Shown: positions 1 to 13,058 of the stretch, piece after piece
Layout: each line of letters starts with the position of its first letter
Position numbering within the stretch: the first letter of the stretch is position 1
Origin: Klebsormidium nitens
Lineage: Eukaryota; Streptophyta; Klebsormidiophyceae; Klebsormidiales; Klebsormidiaceae
NCBI GenBank assembly: GCA_000708835.1
Contig: DF237246.1
Coordinates: forward strand, 44,325-108,324
DNA: 64,000 nt
Reading direction: 5' to 3'
The notes under the pieces: generated by a model
Databases searched by the model: none
Told to the model about the DNA's origin: nothing
What the model saw: only the letters and a program-made list of their open reading frames with translations
Made by a program: the position numbers and the translations under genes

Positions 1-3000
1 GCACCATAAGCGGGTGGCGCCGTCGGAGTTTGTGCTGCGAGAGTTGAGCCCCACGACGCAGATTCTGGAGAGCGATGAGATCACGGGGAGGGCCGCGAAA
101 GTGCCGGGCAAGGTGTGGCTTTGCATGACGGTGCGCGCGGACAAGCTGCAGCGGCAGACGCCGGGTGAGGCTCCAAGAATGAAGGACATTTGATATAAAG
201 TGCTTTCTGCACAAAACTGCAGGGATTTGAACAGTTGGAAGGGTTGGAGATGACCGAGCTCTAGTCTGCGTAAGCCTGTCATCTGTCAACAGACCCTCAC
301 ATCCATCTGGATCAAATATCACATTCTGACCGGACCCTGGTCCGTCAGACCAGATCAGCAGGACAGGAAAAACCCAACGATTCTTCAATAGGAGGAAGCT
401 GGATCTGTATAGCAACAAGACGACTGCTTCACTTGGCAATCACGCGTCTTGGCGACCTCTAACGGCGAAATGAGTACCTCGGAAGGTCGAATCACCAGCT
501 CGCATGGTGGCAGAGCCAAGCCCGTTACAACGGGGGAGCAATTTCGCCACTTGACTGACCAGCCTTCGCATATTCTCAGGGCGAGACCCCGTGAACGACT
601 GGAAGCTGCGCGTCAGCCCCGTCATCAGCCTGGAGAACGACCTCCCCGAGGGGGGCCAATTCACGGTGTACGAGAAGCCCCCCAGGGCTTCTTTGGAGCC
701 CCGACAGAGCGGCGAAGTGGACAGCGGAAAGCAAGTCGGGATTCTCGCTGCGGACGTCCGGCGCCCGGTGTTCCTCAAGTGGGAGTTCGACGGCTGGCAG
801 ATGGATAAGGTGGGGCCACGTGGCTGCGACACGTCCCCAATGTCATTTAAGAGAGTTTTTGGAGTGATCAGAGGCTGTCTTACGCATGTTCGGTTGCCAG
901 GGTGGGCGTGCTTGATTGTGTGAAGATGTGTTTATCCTCTGCCGTCTGCCCCAAAATCGTCGATTGTCGTGACCTTACTCTGACGGCCCATATGCTTTGA
1001 GAAGGCACCCACTGCCAAATCACGATCTTACGACATCTTCTGCTGCTCAGCACTGGCGACGGGAAGAATGTAAAACTTCCTTAAAGCTGACCTTGAAAAC
1101 CTAAGAAAGTCGGGCCTCTTGAAAAAGCGTCGTATACGTACCTGGTTCTCTAAAGCTTACGGACAGGCTGAAAGCCATTACGTTGTTCTGCAAAACGAGT
1201 GTGAATTGGATGACAGTCGATCTGCTTTGCTTTGCAGGACTCGGTCCTCATCTCTCATCCCGACAAGTCCCCTGAAAGGGTCCTCTCCTTGACGCATCTA
1301 GACACAAATAGGTAAGTCCTTTGACTCTGGATTGTTTTGCGGGTTCTACGTCTCTTCGCTGCTTTCACGGCTCACGGACACCACGTTTGGAGCAAAGACA
1401 TCAGCAGAGCTATGAGATAGCGAACTCTGGACTGGCTCACATGTTGAAGCAGAGAGCGACGCCGCCGTTACATACTCCTCGCATTCGATATGATCAGAGG
1501 TTCTAGCTCTGGACAATTCGATTGTCGCATCACCAACTTGGAAGGCCTTTGGGGAGCTTCAAAGACCGCTTTCCCGGACCTGAAGCGGCTTCTGGAAACG
1601 TCAACTTCCGGAAGTGATACACGTCTCCGCAATTTCAGGCACCTCCGGTTGGGGCTCGACTTCCAACCGAGCGACGGCGAGCTCCCCCGGTTGATCCGGC
1701 TGTACGCGCCTTTCTGGCTGCAAGTGCGCCCGGGGCTCAAACTATCCATCCAGGTTGTCAAAGTCAGCGGCACTGTGGCCGCGGGAAAGGGCCGCGACCA
1801 CTGGATCGGGCAGGCCATCGCCCGGGTGAACATCGCCAAGCGGATCGCCGAGCGGAAGGAGAACAAGCAGCAGGCGAAACAGAACCAGGTTGCCCCGGTA
1901 AGTGCCTGAGTTCGCCCGTTTTGGGTCCGACCGAGGCCTCAGAGCGCAGTATTTAGTATGTATCCGCCGGCGACGATGCCAAATACATGGTACCATTGGC
2001 AAGTGGCTAGCAGTAGTCTTGGCAGAGTCGTCCTCTGAATGGTGCTATGTTCAAAAATTGGTCCCATAGTGGCGCAGTCTGACCCCTTGTTGGAGTGCCC
2101 TTTCCCAGATGTTCTGTGGAATGATCCAGGCAGAATTGAGCAGGTCGGCGACCCAGATATTCACTTTTCTCCATTGAAGTTTAAGCCTTAAAGTCTCCAG
2201 GGTATTTTGCCTGATTCTTGCCCGCCTTTCAGGCGGCGGAGGCTGCTGCAGACGTCTAAACAACCGGTCGCAGCCATTCTCGCGAAAACTGATTTTAAAA
2301 AGTATTTCTGCAGGCCGACGTGGTGTCTTTCTCGCGGGTGGCCAAGGTGCTGGAAGACCTGGGCGACGTGGCGCCGTCCGAGCCCGTGCTGCTGTCCCGC
2401 GCTGCGGACGACAAGGCGGGACTGTGCGTCCGCATGGCAGGCTCGGACGCGGACTACGGACCCGCGCTAGCGCTCGCAGAATTGGAGGAGCATGCGGTGA
2501 GCGGTCGAAAGGGTACCGGAATATGTGGTTTTGAGGTTTTAGGGGTTGAGTGGAAAGAAGATGCAATGTACACGGACCGGCTTATGGTGGCTTGAAAGCC
2601 GAGGAGTAGGTGGTGAGCTGTGCACTGGGTTTCAGGATTTTTGACAGCTGAGAAAGATACAGGAAAGAAAAAGCTGCAATACTGGCGCTGCCGGCAAAGT
2701 CGTGACGTCACGAATCATAGGCCTTGAAGGTCTGGATTTGAGCGGTGCCCCACATAAGACAACTTGGGGCTCCGAGAAGTTGCAACGAGATTTGCCACGA
2801 ACCACACGGTTTTTGCCGCTCGATATGGACGGTTCGACCGATGTCTTCGCTCAACGATGGCTTGAAAAGCTCTGCACTTCACACGCTTCTCATTTTGGCT
2901 GCCGCTTTTCGAAAATGACGAAGCTGTCTGACGTCTCCAAGAGTGTCGAAAGCGACCGGACGCTTTCGCCACACACTGAGACCGTTGCGGACGTTATGGT

Positions 3001-6000
3001 CGCGTTCAATGATCTGCGGACGCTTGTCTTTGCGTGCAGGCGGACCGCGTGGAGATGATGGCCCGCGGCAGCGACGGCTCGTACATGAACGTCATGGTGG
3101 GCATCGAGAGCTGCCCGCTCAAGATCGAGACGACCAGGGTGAGGACGCACAGTCTCAACATACTTTGCTTTTGCAGGAGCGTAAAAAAGATGTGCATTGC
3201 AGGAACCTTGAAAAAGATGTGCTTTGCAGGAGCCTAAGAAACGTTGCGCTTTGCAGGAGCCTAAGAACAAATGCTCATTGGTGCTGGAAGATCGTGGCGA
3301 GAACGTCGTTATGCCATGTGCCCTCTTGTTTCTGTTCAAGGCGTCGTTTGGGAGCCAGATGGCTTCAGGTTCCGAAGCGACGTCTTGGAGTCGCTAGCAA
3401 GGCTGCTTTGAAAAAGATGCTTGAAAGCAACTTTCAAGTCAGCCTAGGATGTCTCTTTTGGTTCTTAATCCTCGTTTGAGCAGGGCTATTGTCTGCGTAA
3501 CAAATCCTCCCTATCTGTGCAGGTCATCATGTTGCAGCCGCACACGCTCCTCTCGAACCAATACGGCGATACGATCACGTTCCGGCAAGAGGGGACTGAC
3601 AAGGAGCTTAAGCTAGACGTCGAGGCCGCCGCCGTGCCGCTGATTTGGACGTCAACAGAACATCCCGAGCGGATGGAGGTTGGTCAATAAAACCCTCACG
3701 GCTGTACTAGGATCGAAACTCGACCAAGCTTCGTAGCTTTTCTTGGTCGAAACATCAAGGAAAGCCGGCGGATGTAGCGCGCATGATGTGCGTTTGCCAT
3801 ACTTGTTCGCCTCTTTTCCCGAAATTGGAGGTCACTGGTAGAGCGAGCGTGACGGTCATGGGTAGAGCGAGCGACTAGAATTCTCGTCAAAAACAGTTGG
3901 TACGGCGACATCTTTGGGACCCCCGGCTTTTTCATCAAGGAAGCGGTACTTGAAACTGAGCAGTGTCCCACTTGTTCATTCTCTCTTCTCGATCTCTTTG
4001 CAGTTTCTTCCTGAGTTCCCAAGAGTTGTAGTCGCTCCAGACGAACATGGGCACAAAGAACCGTTCAGCCAAAATGGAATTTAAAGCCAATTACGAATTT
4101 GGGTCCTTTTGCAGGTCCGGGTAGGCGACCTTCCCTGGAGTCGCCCCTTCCGCACTGACGAAGACGGCACGCTCACGGTTCTCATGGGCGACCTGACCCA
4201 CCCCCTGCTGCCGCGCCTTCTGCGCATCGAGATCCGCACTGTCTTAGAAGAAGCGCGTTTCCTGGTCACTTTCCGTCGCCCCCCGATTCACCCCCCCTAC
4301 CGCCTCGAGAACCGCTCGGGGAATTGCGTTCTGGAGTATCGTCAAGGGGGGTTGCCTGATGAGGCGCAATGGGCCGCGCTGGACCCCCACTCGGCGGCGG
4401 CGTTCGTTTGGCAAGATAAGGTGCAGGAGGAGAAGCGACTGGAGGTGCGGGCGCGCGTGGGGGGAGTACTGGGCGAGCCGCAGAGCTATGACCTGGAGCG
4501 GCTTGGGAGGCTGGACAGCCTGCCAGTGCCAGGTGCGTTGAAGTTGAAACCGTCCTTCTACTTTTTAGTCGTGTGTCTTTCGTAAATCGTTCCTGTGCTT
4601 CAATTGTGTCCTTTCGAATGCTGCTGTTTCCGTTCCGATAGCGCCAAAGAGCGATGGAGTCTTTCTGGGCTGCAATCTCACAGCCACCACCGAAATATGG
4701 TGAGACCTAGTTGCGAGCCGGTTCTTTCAAGCGACCAGAATGGCAAGCGCAGAACCCACTCTGGTGGACCCCTTAATTCTTCTTTAATATACACTATTCG
4801 CAGCGATGCTCATCTTCAAGAAGGAATACGAAAGAGACAGAGTCCTTTGCCAACGGCAAGTTTCGTACGGTGGTCTATCGGAACGACGCTCGTGCTTCTG
4901 TCTTCCCTTCGAATATCCAGGAAACGGAGGACAAGAAGGACTGACCTAGTTGCGCGTAAATTTTCAGGCAGTGGCACCGCCGGCGGTCCGCCCCAGCTGG
5001 AAGCGTTCCTCTACGTGGAAGGCCCGGAGCGTGTGCTGCGCTTTGTTGTCCCGGAAGGCGACCGCCAGGTGGTGACCCGCAACAGCGGCGCCGGGAAAGT
5101 AGGCGAGCTGGCCTCCGACTGGGTGGGGGCCACGCCGGAGGACTCGCTCGGAACCTCGCAGGTGAGCCATATGTTCAAGATCGAAAACCTTGAGTAGGTA
5201 AGCCAAACTCATTGTGAGAATTTGAGTGTTGAGCTTTTGGCTACGTGAATTGTCGGGGTCGTCGGATCCATGTAATTCTGTTCCTTCAAGTTTTGAAGAC
5301 TTTGGGACTGTGGGGTGGTAAATTTGTTGAGCTCACAAGGCTTCCGTTCCTCTGGCCTGAACTTCATTACTCCATTAGTATTGCTATAATACCAAGGTCT
5401 CTCGCTTCAGTGATGGGGGAGTGTTAGCCAGTAAGGAAGCTCACTTCAGTGATGCCTGGAAAAAACCTGTTTTGCCCCCAAACTGGACCCTACTTCGGAT
5501 TACTAACGTTCTTCTTTTTTGCCAAAGGCCTTGCACTATGTGAGCTTCTTCCCTTAGTTTAAGTGGAGAATGAGCTTCGTCAGCAACGTTCAAATGGCGC
5601 ATCTGCAATGGCGTTTTCTAAGCCGCAAACTTTATTTCTTTACCGGTATAGCATGACTCAGCCCCAAAATAGAATCGGGCTTCTCAAAAACCATATTTTG
5701 ACCCGCAGGCGAGCGCCCACTTGCTTGACGTCAGCGTGGACGTCCCGGAGCTGGGCCTGTCCGTGATCGACCACGTGCCCCAGGAGCTGCTGTACTGCCA
5801 CGTGGCAAGCCTGCAGCTGGGCTATACCACAGGGCTCGGGAAGGGCGTTACACGCACGCGGCTGCAGCTGCGCCACTTCCAGGTCAGTATCTTTCAGTTT
5901 AGGATCTTTTGCAGTTCCGCTCAGCAGATAGTCGAGTTTGAGCCTTTTAAAAGCTTCTGAGATCAAGGAGGCCATAGAAAGATGATTTGGCCATGGTATC

Positions 6001-9000
6001 GAACCGCCTGCGAGCTCCTGAGACGAAAGTGAGCTATTTTGGAGACCCGAGCACTTGCGCTGAAAGGTGAAACTTGACCGCTAATGGGCAGGGACTTAGG
6101 TCATTCCTGAATTATGTGCTGCGCATAAGGCTGGCCGCGTCTTCTTGGTTTGGAGTGTGGAGAAGCTCTTAACGGTTGCCACGCTTTTCCCCTTCGAAGA
6201 AAGAAGGCAAAAGGAGAAACGTTCTCCTTTCCACCGAACTGGCGCAGCAGGCTACGATCCACTACATGAAGTATTTCCAAGGAGCAAGACCTTTGTGAGA
6301 GAGAGCGCTTTGGTACATCATAGAAACGAATTTCAATTCAATGGTTCGGCTGTCTCAATCTGTTCGTGTTGCTGCTCACCGCCAGGTCGACAACCAGTTG
6401 CCCTGGTCGCCTCTTCCGGTCCTCCTCGCCCCGGAGCCGGAGGACGCACACTCGGGCACTCCCCCCAGTTGGGTCCTCCAAGTAACCATCATCTCCAAAG
6501 AAGAGCCCGGCCACACCGCGCAAGAGTACCCCTACATCGGTCTCCACACCCCCGACATCGCCTGGAACATCGCCATCCACGAACCGATCGTCTGGCGGCT
6601 GCTCGACTTCTACGAGAAGCTAGGGCTGGACCGCCTGGGGGGATCCCCCGAGCCCGGCCAGCAGCAGGCGGCGACCGTTGATCCGTACATTGGGGTTCAT
6701 CTGCTCGACTTTAGTGAGCACCGGTTGAAGCTGACGACCGAAATGGCGCCCGGACAGCGTCCCCCGGGCGCGCTCGGCGTGTGGGGCCCGCTGCTGACGG
6801 CGCTCGGGAACACGAACGCGATGCACCTGGTGTTCCACGCGGTCGTCCGGGAGAACTTGTTCATGCGCCGCTCCGAGTTCGTGAACGCCATGATCGCCCA
6901 CGTGGCGCGGGACCTTCTCTCCCAGGTGGGCAACTGGAGGACGTCAGCAAACAAATGCTTATCTTTTCGAGTTTTTCGACACTTTCTGTGTTTCGACAAA
7001 GGCTCTGCACTGGCGCAGCTTATAAACCGAAGCTTTGAAAGACGCGCTAACTTTGGGCCCGCTTCTGTCAAGTTCCGTCTACTTTTGCCGCTTGAAAGTT
7101 TGCAGTGACTGCAAGCGCGAGCTGTGCACGGTGGGATTCCTCAGGAGAACGGATCCCAGAAGTCGTCGTGAAGGTCTGCTTGGATCCTCGATATGAATCG
7201 ACTCGGCCTTCAGTCATTTTGCATCCTGGAAATGCCAGGGACCTAACCTTCATAATGAAAGCATTGGAGCCCAGACCCTCGAATTCACGTTTTGCAATCC
7301 CAATCCTTATGTTTCCAATCGCAGCCCCTTCGTCTCCTCACCGGCGTTGACGTTCTGGGCAACACCAGCAGCACGCTCGGTCAGGCGGGCCGCATCCTTG
7401 CGGACGCTTCCATGGACCGCGTCTTCGTCCGGCGCCGCAACCGGGCGGAGCGCATGAGCAACGTGGAAGGCTTGGGGTCCGGTATTAAGGAAGGCGCGCG
7501 CGCACTTGGGCGAGCGCTGGCCCGGGGCATCTACGGCACCGTCGCGAGGCCGGTCCAGGTGAGGGGGTTGTAAACCCAGGACAACCGTTTGAGTTGCTCC
7601 TTTTGCTGCATCTGAAGCTCTGCTGAGGTAAGGCTCCTGCATTACACCTTAAGAAGGGGAGGGTTTTGACTTAACGACTGGCGGCGCTCGAAAAAGTCAA
7701 AGAAATTCTAAGGAAGTCTGTCGACAAGGATTAGAAGTGTTCTGCTTTGCCAACTGCGGCCCTCGTTTCGCACGTCTTCTTGCTGCGCTTAGTTACTCTG
7801 TCCCGTCTCACCGTCCCTCTTGAAGGGGGCGTCGTGTGACACGTAACGCCTCGGCGACCGCATAGCCCGTTTGCCCGCATTCCGGGTCGCTGAATCCGGT
7901 ACCACGTGATAGAATCCTTGGCAGCACAAGGGCAGCATATTTTGCAGAGGGGCCGCCGCGGAAGCATGTGGTTAGACGCCTTCTTGACGCTGCTGCAGTC
8001 TTCGTAAACGCTTGACATGCATTGCGTTCATCTTTGTACAGGGCGCGTCCCGCGACGGTTTGGAGGGCTTCAGCCAGGGCTGCCTGCAGGGCTTCGTGGG
8101 CTGTCTCCTGCTGCCCGCGTCCGGATGTCTTGACTTAGCGTCCAAAACCACGGACGGCATCGATACGACTTGGGTCAAGCTCCTGAGCGGGAACAAGGGC
8201 AAACAGCGCGTGCGGCTGCCACGTGCCTTCACGGCGGACGGGGTGCTGCGGCCGTACGACGAGGAGCAGGCACGGGGCCAGGTGAGGACCGGATTCTGCG
8301 TTTGATTCTGGTCTAGTCAAGACCGTTCCGCGAAGTGTCCTGTATTGGTTGAGCCAGCAACCAGTTTACTTCCAGGGGAGCAGTGTTCAACTTGCTACTC
8401 TTTGTAGCGGTGGAGGATCATCCAAGCATCCGGTGGAAATCAGAAACTGCACCTTAATTAGTAAACGGTGCGCTCCTTCCAAAATGGTGGCCAAGAGTTG
8501 GGCATCCCAGATGTTGCCAGAGATCCGACATTGATGCGGAAAGCCTGAAATCCAAACCGGAAAACAAATAGTGACGGCCTCACACGTCCATTCACATTCT
8601 GGAGGTGTGAAAGGCGCCCGACTTACAGATGTCCAGCAAACCCGTTAAGTTAGGTCAGGAAATCTGAGAGTCCTCAGGCCCTCACATTTTGCTACTTTCC
8701 TTTGCAGGCGGTCCTCCACGCGGTCCAGTTGAAGCACAAGGTGGCCCTCACCGACTTCTACGAGGCCCACTTTTGGCTGGTCAAGCAGCGGACGCTGATC
8801 CTCACCAACCACCGGATGCTGCTGGTACAGGTCAGGCTTCTAATACTCCTACTTTTTCCCCAGAGAACTATTGGATCCAAGCAAGGACCCCTATGGTCCC
8901 AAAAACTGGCGGAAGATGTTTGAAATTGACGATCTTGTGAAATAAGCTTCACGAAGCTTTTGCCCGTGCTTCTGTCGTCAACAATGTGTCTTCCTGTGAA

Positions 9001-11589
9001 CTTCTTTGGAGACCTATTTTATTAAATTACGATCACTCAGACGGCTTTGTTTCCCCCAGGGCGACACCGTTCTGTGGACCGTCACCTGGGACGAGTACCT
9101 GGCGCTTGAGCTGGCTGACGTCGGCCCGGACGTCAGCACCAGGCCGCCTCGGGTGATCGTCCACCTGCGGCATTGGCAGCACGCGCGGTCGGTCTTCGAA
9201 AGGAAGGCGCTCATGCGGAGCATCCGGTGCCAGCCTGGCACCTCCCAGGCCCGCCACGTGTACGCTGCGATAAAGAGGGCGCATGCCAAATTTGGGCCGC
9301 AGGAGAAGGAAGCCGTAACGGGGATCGGGGTGAGCTTGCGAACAGAGGCCCCAAAAAAACTTCACGTGTTCTCTTGAAGCGAATAGGAGGTCAGCGCTAT
9401 TCTGGAATGATGAGAAGCGAAGATTGTGGGCAAAAAGCTAAATGTGAGGCTTCAAGGGTATTTGGGTTCCTCCTTCGTGCAATTTTGAGCGAAACTAGTA
9501 GAGAAGAGGAACGAAGACTCTTTAAAAATCTGTAGTCCGCGCTAACTGTGTTGCAGCTAAAACTGCGCAGTCTCAAAGGGGCTGTAGCGATGGGTATCGG
9601 AAAAGTCTGCGGTGAACAGACTCAACGCTTTCATTTGACGTTTTTCCAACTCGAGCACGCCAAGATGAAATCAGAGCGTCTCACAAGTTGCCTACAGAGA
9701 AAGAAAATCTAATCCTCTCTCCCCGCTCCCCCCGCAGCTCACGCACCGCCGCCGTCCTCTTTACCGCGCCGGCAAGTCGGGCCTGCGCATGATCCCCGAC
9801 CTGGACAAGGAGGAGCCGCGCCGCGCGCCGCTGGAAATCACGGCGGGTCCGTCGGAGAGTGCCACGAAGACCCCTGTCGAGCACTTCGAGCTGTGAGTAG
9901 AATCAACTGTCCATTGAGATTGACACACCTTGTTTTGCTGGAGCTGCAGGATGAGCGTTCCTCCAGAGGGTTTAGTGCTCATTGTCTTGAGCCTTCGCGC
10001 TCTGTTTGTCTTTGTGAACAGCTATGAAGTTGAGTTTCGAAGGTGCGACAGTGTGCTTTTCTCTCTGGCAATCGACCGCGTTCCGTTCTCCTCCCTCCAG
10101 CACCGTATGGGTCTTTCCGCTTCCCTGGTGGAGGAGAAGCGCTTGTGCAAATTACTGCGCGTCGCAAAATCTTCTGAACCGCATGTTCAAACTCCAATCA
10201 AACTTCGACGATTGACAGCACACACATGCAGCGTGCTAAACATCCAAAGCAGCCGCTCGGTTCTCTCCTGGAACCCCGCCTGAATACCCTGTTGTACCTC
10301 TTTCCGCAGCATTTGGTGGAACAAAGACGCCCAGGAGGCAGGCGCGGCGCTGGGATGCCTCCCCTGCTGCAGCGGCCCGCAACCGCTCTCCCACAACGCC
10401 GGGCCGGTGGCCATCTGGCGACCCGTGCCTCCCCCCGGGTGAGCATCCGCAATTTAAGATATAAGATCCACACGTCGCCTTGCTGCTTTTGTCCCTGCTC
10501 ACCGGCAGAGGGAAAGTCGGTCTTTGCGCCTTGAAGTTGTACCTATCTTAAGGCGCTGGGTTTCGCTTTTGAAGTTGGTCGCAATTGGATGTTTTTTAGA
10601 TGAGGAGTTGCGCTGCATTGCATTTCGTGCTGAGGTTACCAAACCCTCTTGGACCGAAGTACAACCAATCATGCTCGCATTGTCTCGTCTACGGAAAAGA
10701 CGCACTTCATTGCGCTCTGCAACTGGCCGAACTTGTTGTAGCCTCTTTCCTTTATAAGAACGCCCGATCTAATCTGCAGATATGTCACGCTGGGCAACGT
10801 TCTGACTCGTGACTTCGACCCCCCGGGCTCGGTTCCCGCCTACCGGGACGATCACGGCCGGGAGACGCCCCTCTTTGCTGCTCCGACCGAATATGACCTG
10901 GTAAGAAGAGCGCCTTTGGGACGCCTTTGGTTAAACTTCATTATCCTGGCTCGGAATACTCATCGTAGTTGGACAACTCGACAATCACGTGCTCGAGGTA
11001 TTTAAAACGAAGTAGCCAGACCTCTCAGGCAAACAACTTTGCTTCACTGGCAAAGTGTCCGACCGACGACTGCTCGTCGGATTCTAGCAATCGTACAATG
11101 CTTTGGGGGCCAGGTCTTCCGGAAGTAACGTAGGGACATACTGCATGCTGGTAGGAAAAAGTTGTTGCTTGCGACTCCGCCCTCTCATGCGGGTTCTAAG
11201 AACCTCACATGCGCATAACGCCAACGAAACAAGGCTCAACAAGGATTGTGATCTCTGTGTCCCTGCAGATCTACCGTGACGTCGGGACTCCCGGCTACAC
11301 CCCGCTCACCCTGTGGGCGCCTCGGGCGCCGGAGGGATACGTCCCTGGAGGCCACGTGGCGGTTGCCGGTTGGGAGGAACCGCCAAGGGACTTCGCCACG
11401 TGTATCCACAGCGAAGCGGCCGAACCGGTCTCTGTCAACGGAAGCAATCCGATATGGCAGCCGAGCCGCGAGCTGGCGTCCCTATGGCCGTGCAATGTGT
11501 GGGGAACCGACAGCCCAGGAAACACCTTCATCGCCCACAGAGGGCAAGACCCTCCGCCACCCGCGCGCTTATATAAGCTTCGAGAGTGA
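1..11589 (+). CDS. VPS13: VPS13-like lipid-transfer protein, C-terminal part (5' end outside window)
   Basis: Bridge-like lipid-transfer protein acting at membrane contact sites (family knowledge). Nineteen exons are visible: 2-164, 580-809, 1238-1311, 1639-1897, 2314-2496, 3040-3138, 3523-3678, 4115-4532, 4968-5161, 5709-5882, 6386-6925, 7325-7558, 8042-8281, 8708-8830, 9060-9329, 9738-9892, 10310-10438, 10780-10900, 11269-11589. All phases agree and give about 1360 residues. Residues 1-600 match the VAB/SHR-BD region, with LYAPFWLQVRPG near 180 and RLENRSGNCVLEYRQ after 400. Residues 830-990 match the VPS13 C-terminal domain: STLGQAGRILADASMDRVF, GIYGTVARPVQ, then the LLLPASGCLDLASKTTDGI and RLPRAF...LRPYDEEQA signatures. 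Residues 1170-1345 resemble Vps62/DUF946: AIWRPVPPPGYVTLGNV, LTLWAPRAPEGYVPGG and a final NTFIAHRG. The chorein N-terminus must lie upstream, since plant VPS13 proteins exceed 3000 residues. A VPS13 homologue is near certain; the exact plant paralogue (M-type or SHRUBBY) is not decided. Confidence 0.88.
3168..3270 (+). repeat. Tandem repeat of acceptor-like units in a VPS13 intron
   Basis: Inside the intron 3139-3522, four consecutive units of about 27 bases each carry a TTGCAGGA core (near 3171, 3197, 3223 and 3251). The last two share TTTGCAGGAGCCTAAGAA exactly. Each unit looks like a 3' splice acceptor, but none leads into an exon that fits the phase of its neighbours. The true acceptor is taken as 3522. 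Confidence 0.8.
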
Positions 11590-13058
11590 CTTCGGTACCT
11601 AAGTTGGCAAAGACGTATGCACAAATGCTGCGCATACCAGAGTCCGCCATAGGAGGCCATATATGAAAGAATCCGCCAGTGCAGCTCGCGTGAAATGGCT
11701 TTATAGATTTTGATGCACTAGGCTTTTTACAGAGACAATTGCACTTTCAATGTCCGAGCGCCGATAGAAGTTATCTTACAAGTATGTGGATGCTTAAAGC
11801 TAATCATCTCCGACCTCTGATCTTCCTATACTTGAAGTTCGAAAGTAACTCGGTTCACTTTGAGCGTGGAGTCGTACGCGTGTATGAACTGATTGAACCG
11901 AAAGGTATAGGAAGAGCACAGTACATTCTTGCTGCATGCGCGGTCAAAAAACTGTGCCCGGGAGCTGCAGCCTGTCGGTTGCAGGCATGCATGTGCAACA
12001 TTCCAGAAACCGGCGGCCGCCGGCCAGTGTCTTTTGTGGGCACACACATACTCACCTGATCAATTGAATTAATACTTGAAATTTTAAAACCGCTCATGTA
12101 TAAAAGCAAACACCTTTTGTAAAGTTTGCTCATTCGATTCGCACCCATTCTCAAGGTTTCCAAGCTCTCGAGCATCGCTCATGGGCGGGCGGCGGTCGCC
12201 CACCTCTAGCTCTGTCATCGGACGGTGCCAGCAAACAGGTGGAAATTCAGGAATCATGCGCCGGCCGAACCTGGTGAAATTTGATGACGTCAGCAACCGT
12301 GGTCATCAACTTGTCAGGAATCTGAAAATCAGGCTCAGCCAATCATATTCCCGCCGCACGCGTGTCGGACGAAAGTCGACAAAGATTCCCCAGATTCGAT
12401 CAGTGTCGACATCGGACCCCAGGCACTTACACAGGCGTGGGCGGCCGGTATTACGCTTTAGCCTTTTGCTTCCTCCCATGCAAGATACCTATGCCGGGCC
12501 CCGGCTACATGCTGTCATCAACATCACCTTTGATTCGCATCTAGCTAGCTACTGCAGCTGCGGTAGCCCACGTGAGTCAGGATTTTGCTGTGACTTGTTC
12601 GGTAGGCTCAACAGCTACCTTGTAGTATCCACTACATAGTAGCTGAGGAAAGCTGACAGCTTTTGCAATATTGTGGGTCAACTTTGCCAAGAGACCAGCG
12701 ATGGTGGGGCGATGGTGACGGTGCTAATAGGAGGGAGGCCAATGTAAACGCCGCCCACGTTGCCAGGCACTGCGCAGCAGGATATGAGAGGCTTTGAACT
12801 ACTTGGGGGCATGTCCAATGCTGTGCACTTTGTGCTGAAGGGCATGATCCTCAGCTGGGGAAAATTTGGTGCGGCCTAGCATTTTAAGCTTTGCTTCAAG
12901 ACCTGAACAGTGCTGAGGATTCTGTTAACTCTCGGTCCCAGAACAACTTTTGCTGACAACCATCGTTGATCATCAGCTAGCCATGAGCAGCTAGCCGCAC
13001 TTCCAGCCAAAGACAGGGAGAATTCAGTTGCACAGTCAGACACCCTCCATCAGCTCAG
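11590..13058. other. Intergenic region between VPS13-like gene and SOS1
   Basis: About 1.5 kb between the VPS13 stop and the SOS1 start codon. It should hold the VPS13 3' UTR and the SOS1 promoter and 5' UTR. No TATA box or coding exon stands out. A 152-codon open frame at 12181-12639 has no recognisable motif and is not annotated. Several short palindromic or GC-rich words occur near 12010-12030 and 12180-12200. Confidence 0.6.

Noticed and set aside
12181-12639. 152-codon plus-strand open frame upstream of SOS1
   Set aside because: Basic, low-information sequence without motif; no splice partners or supporting context.
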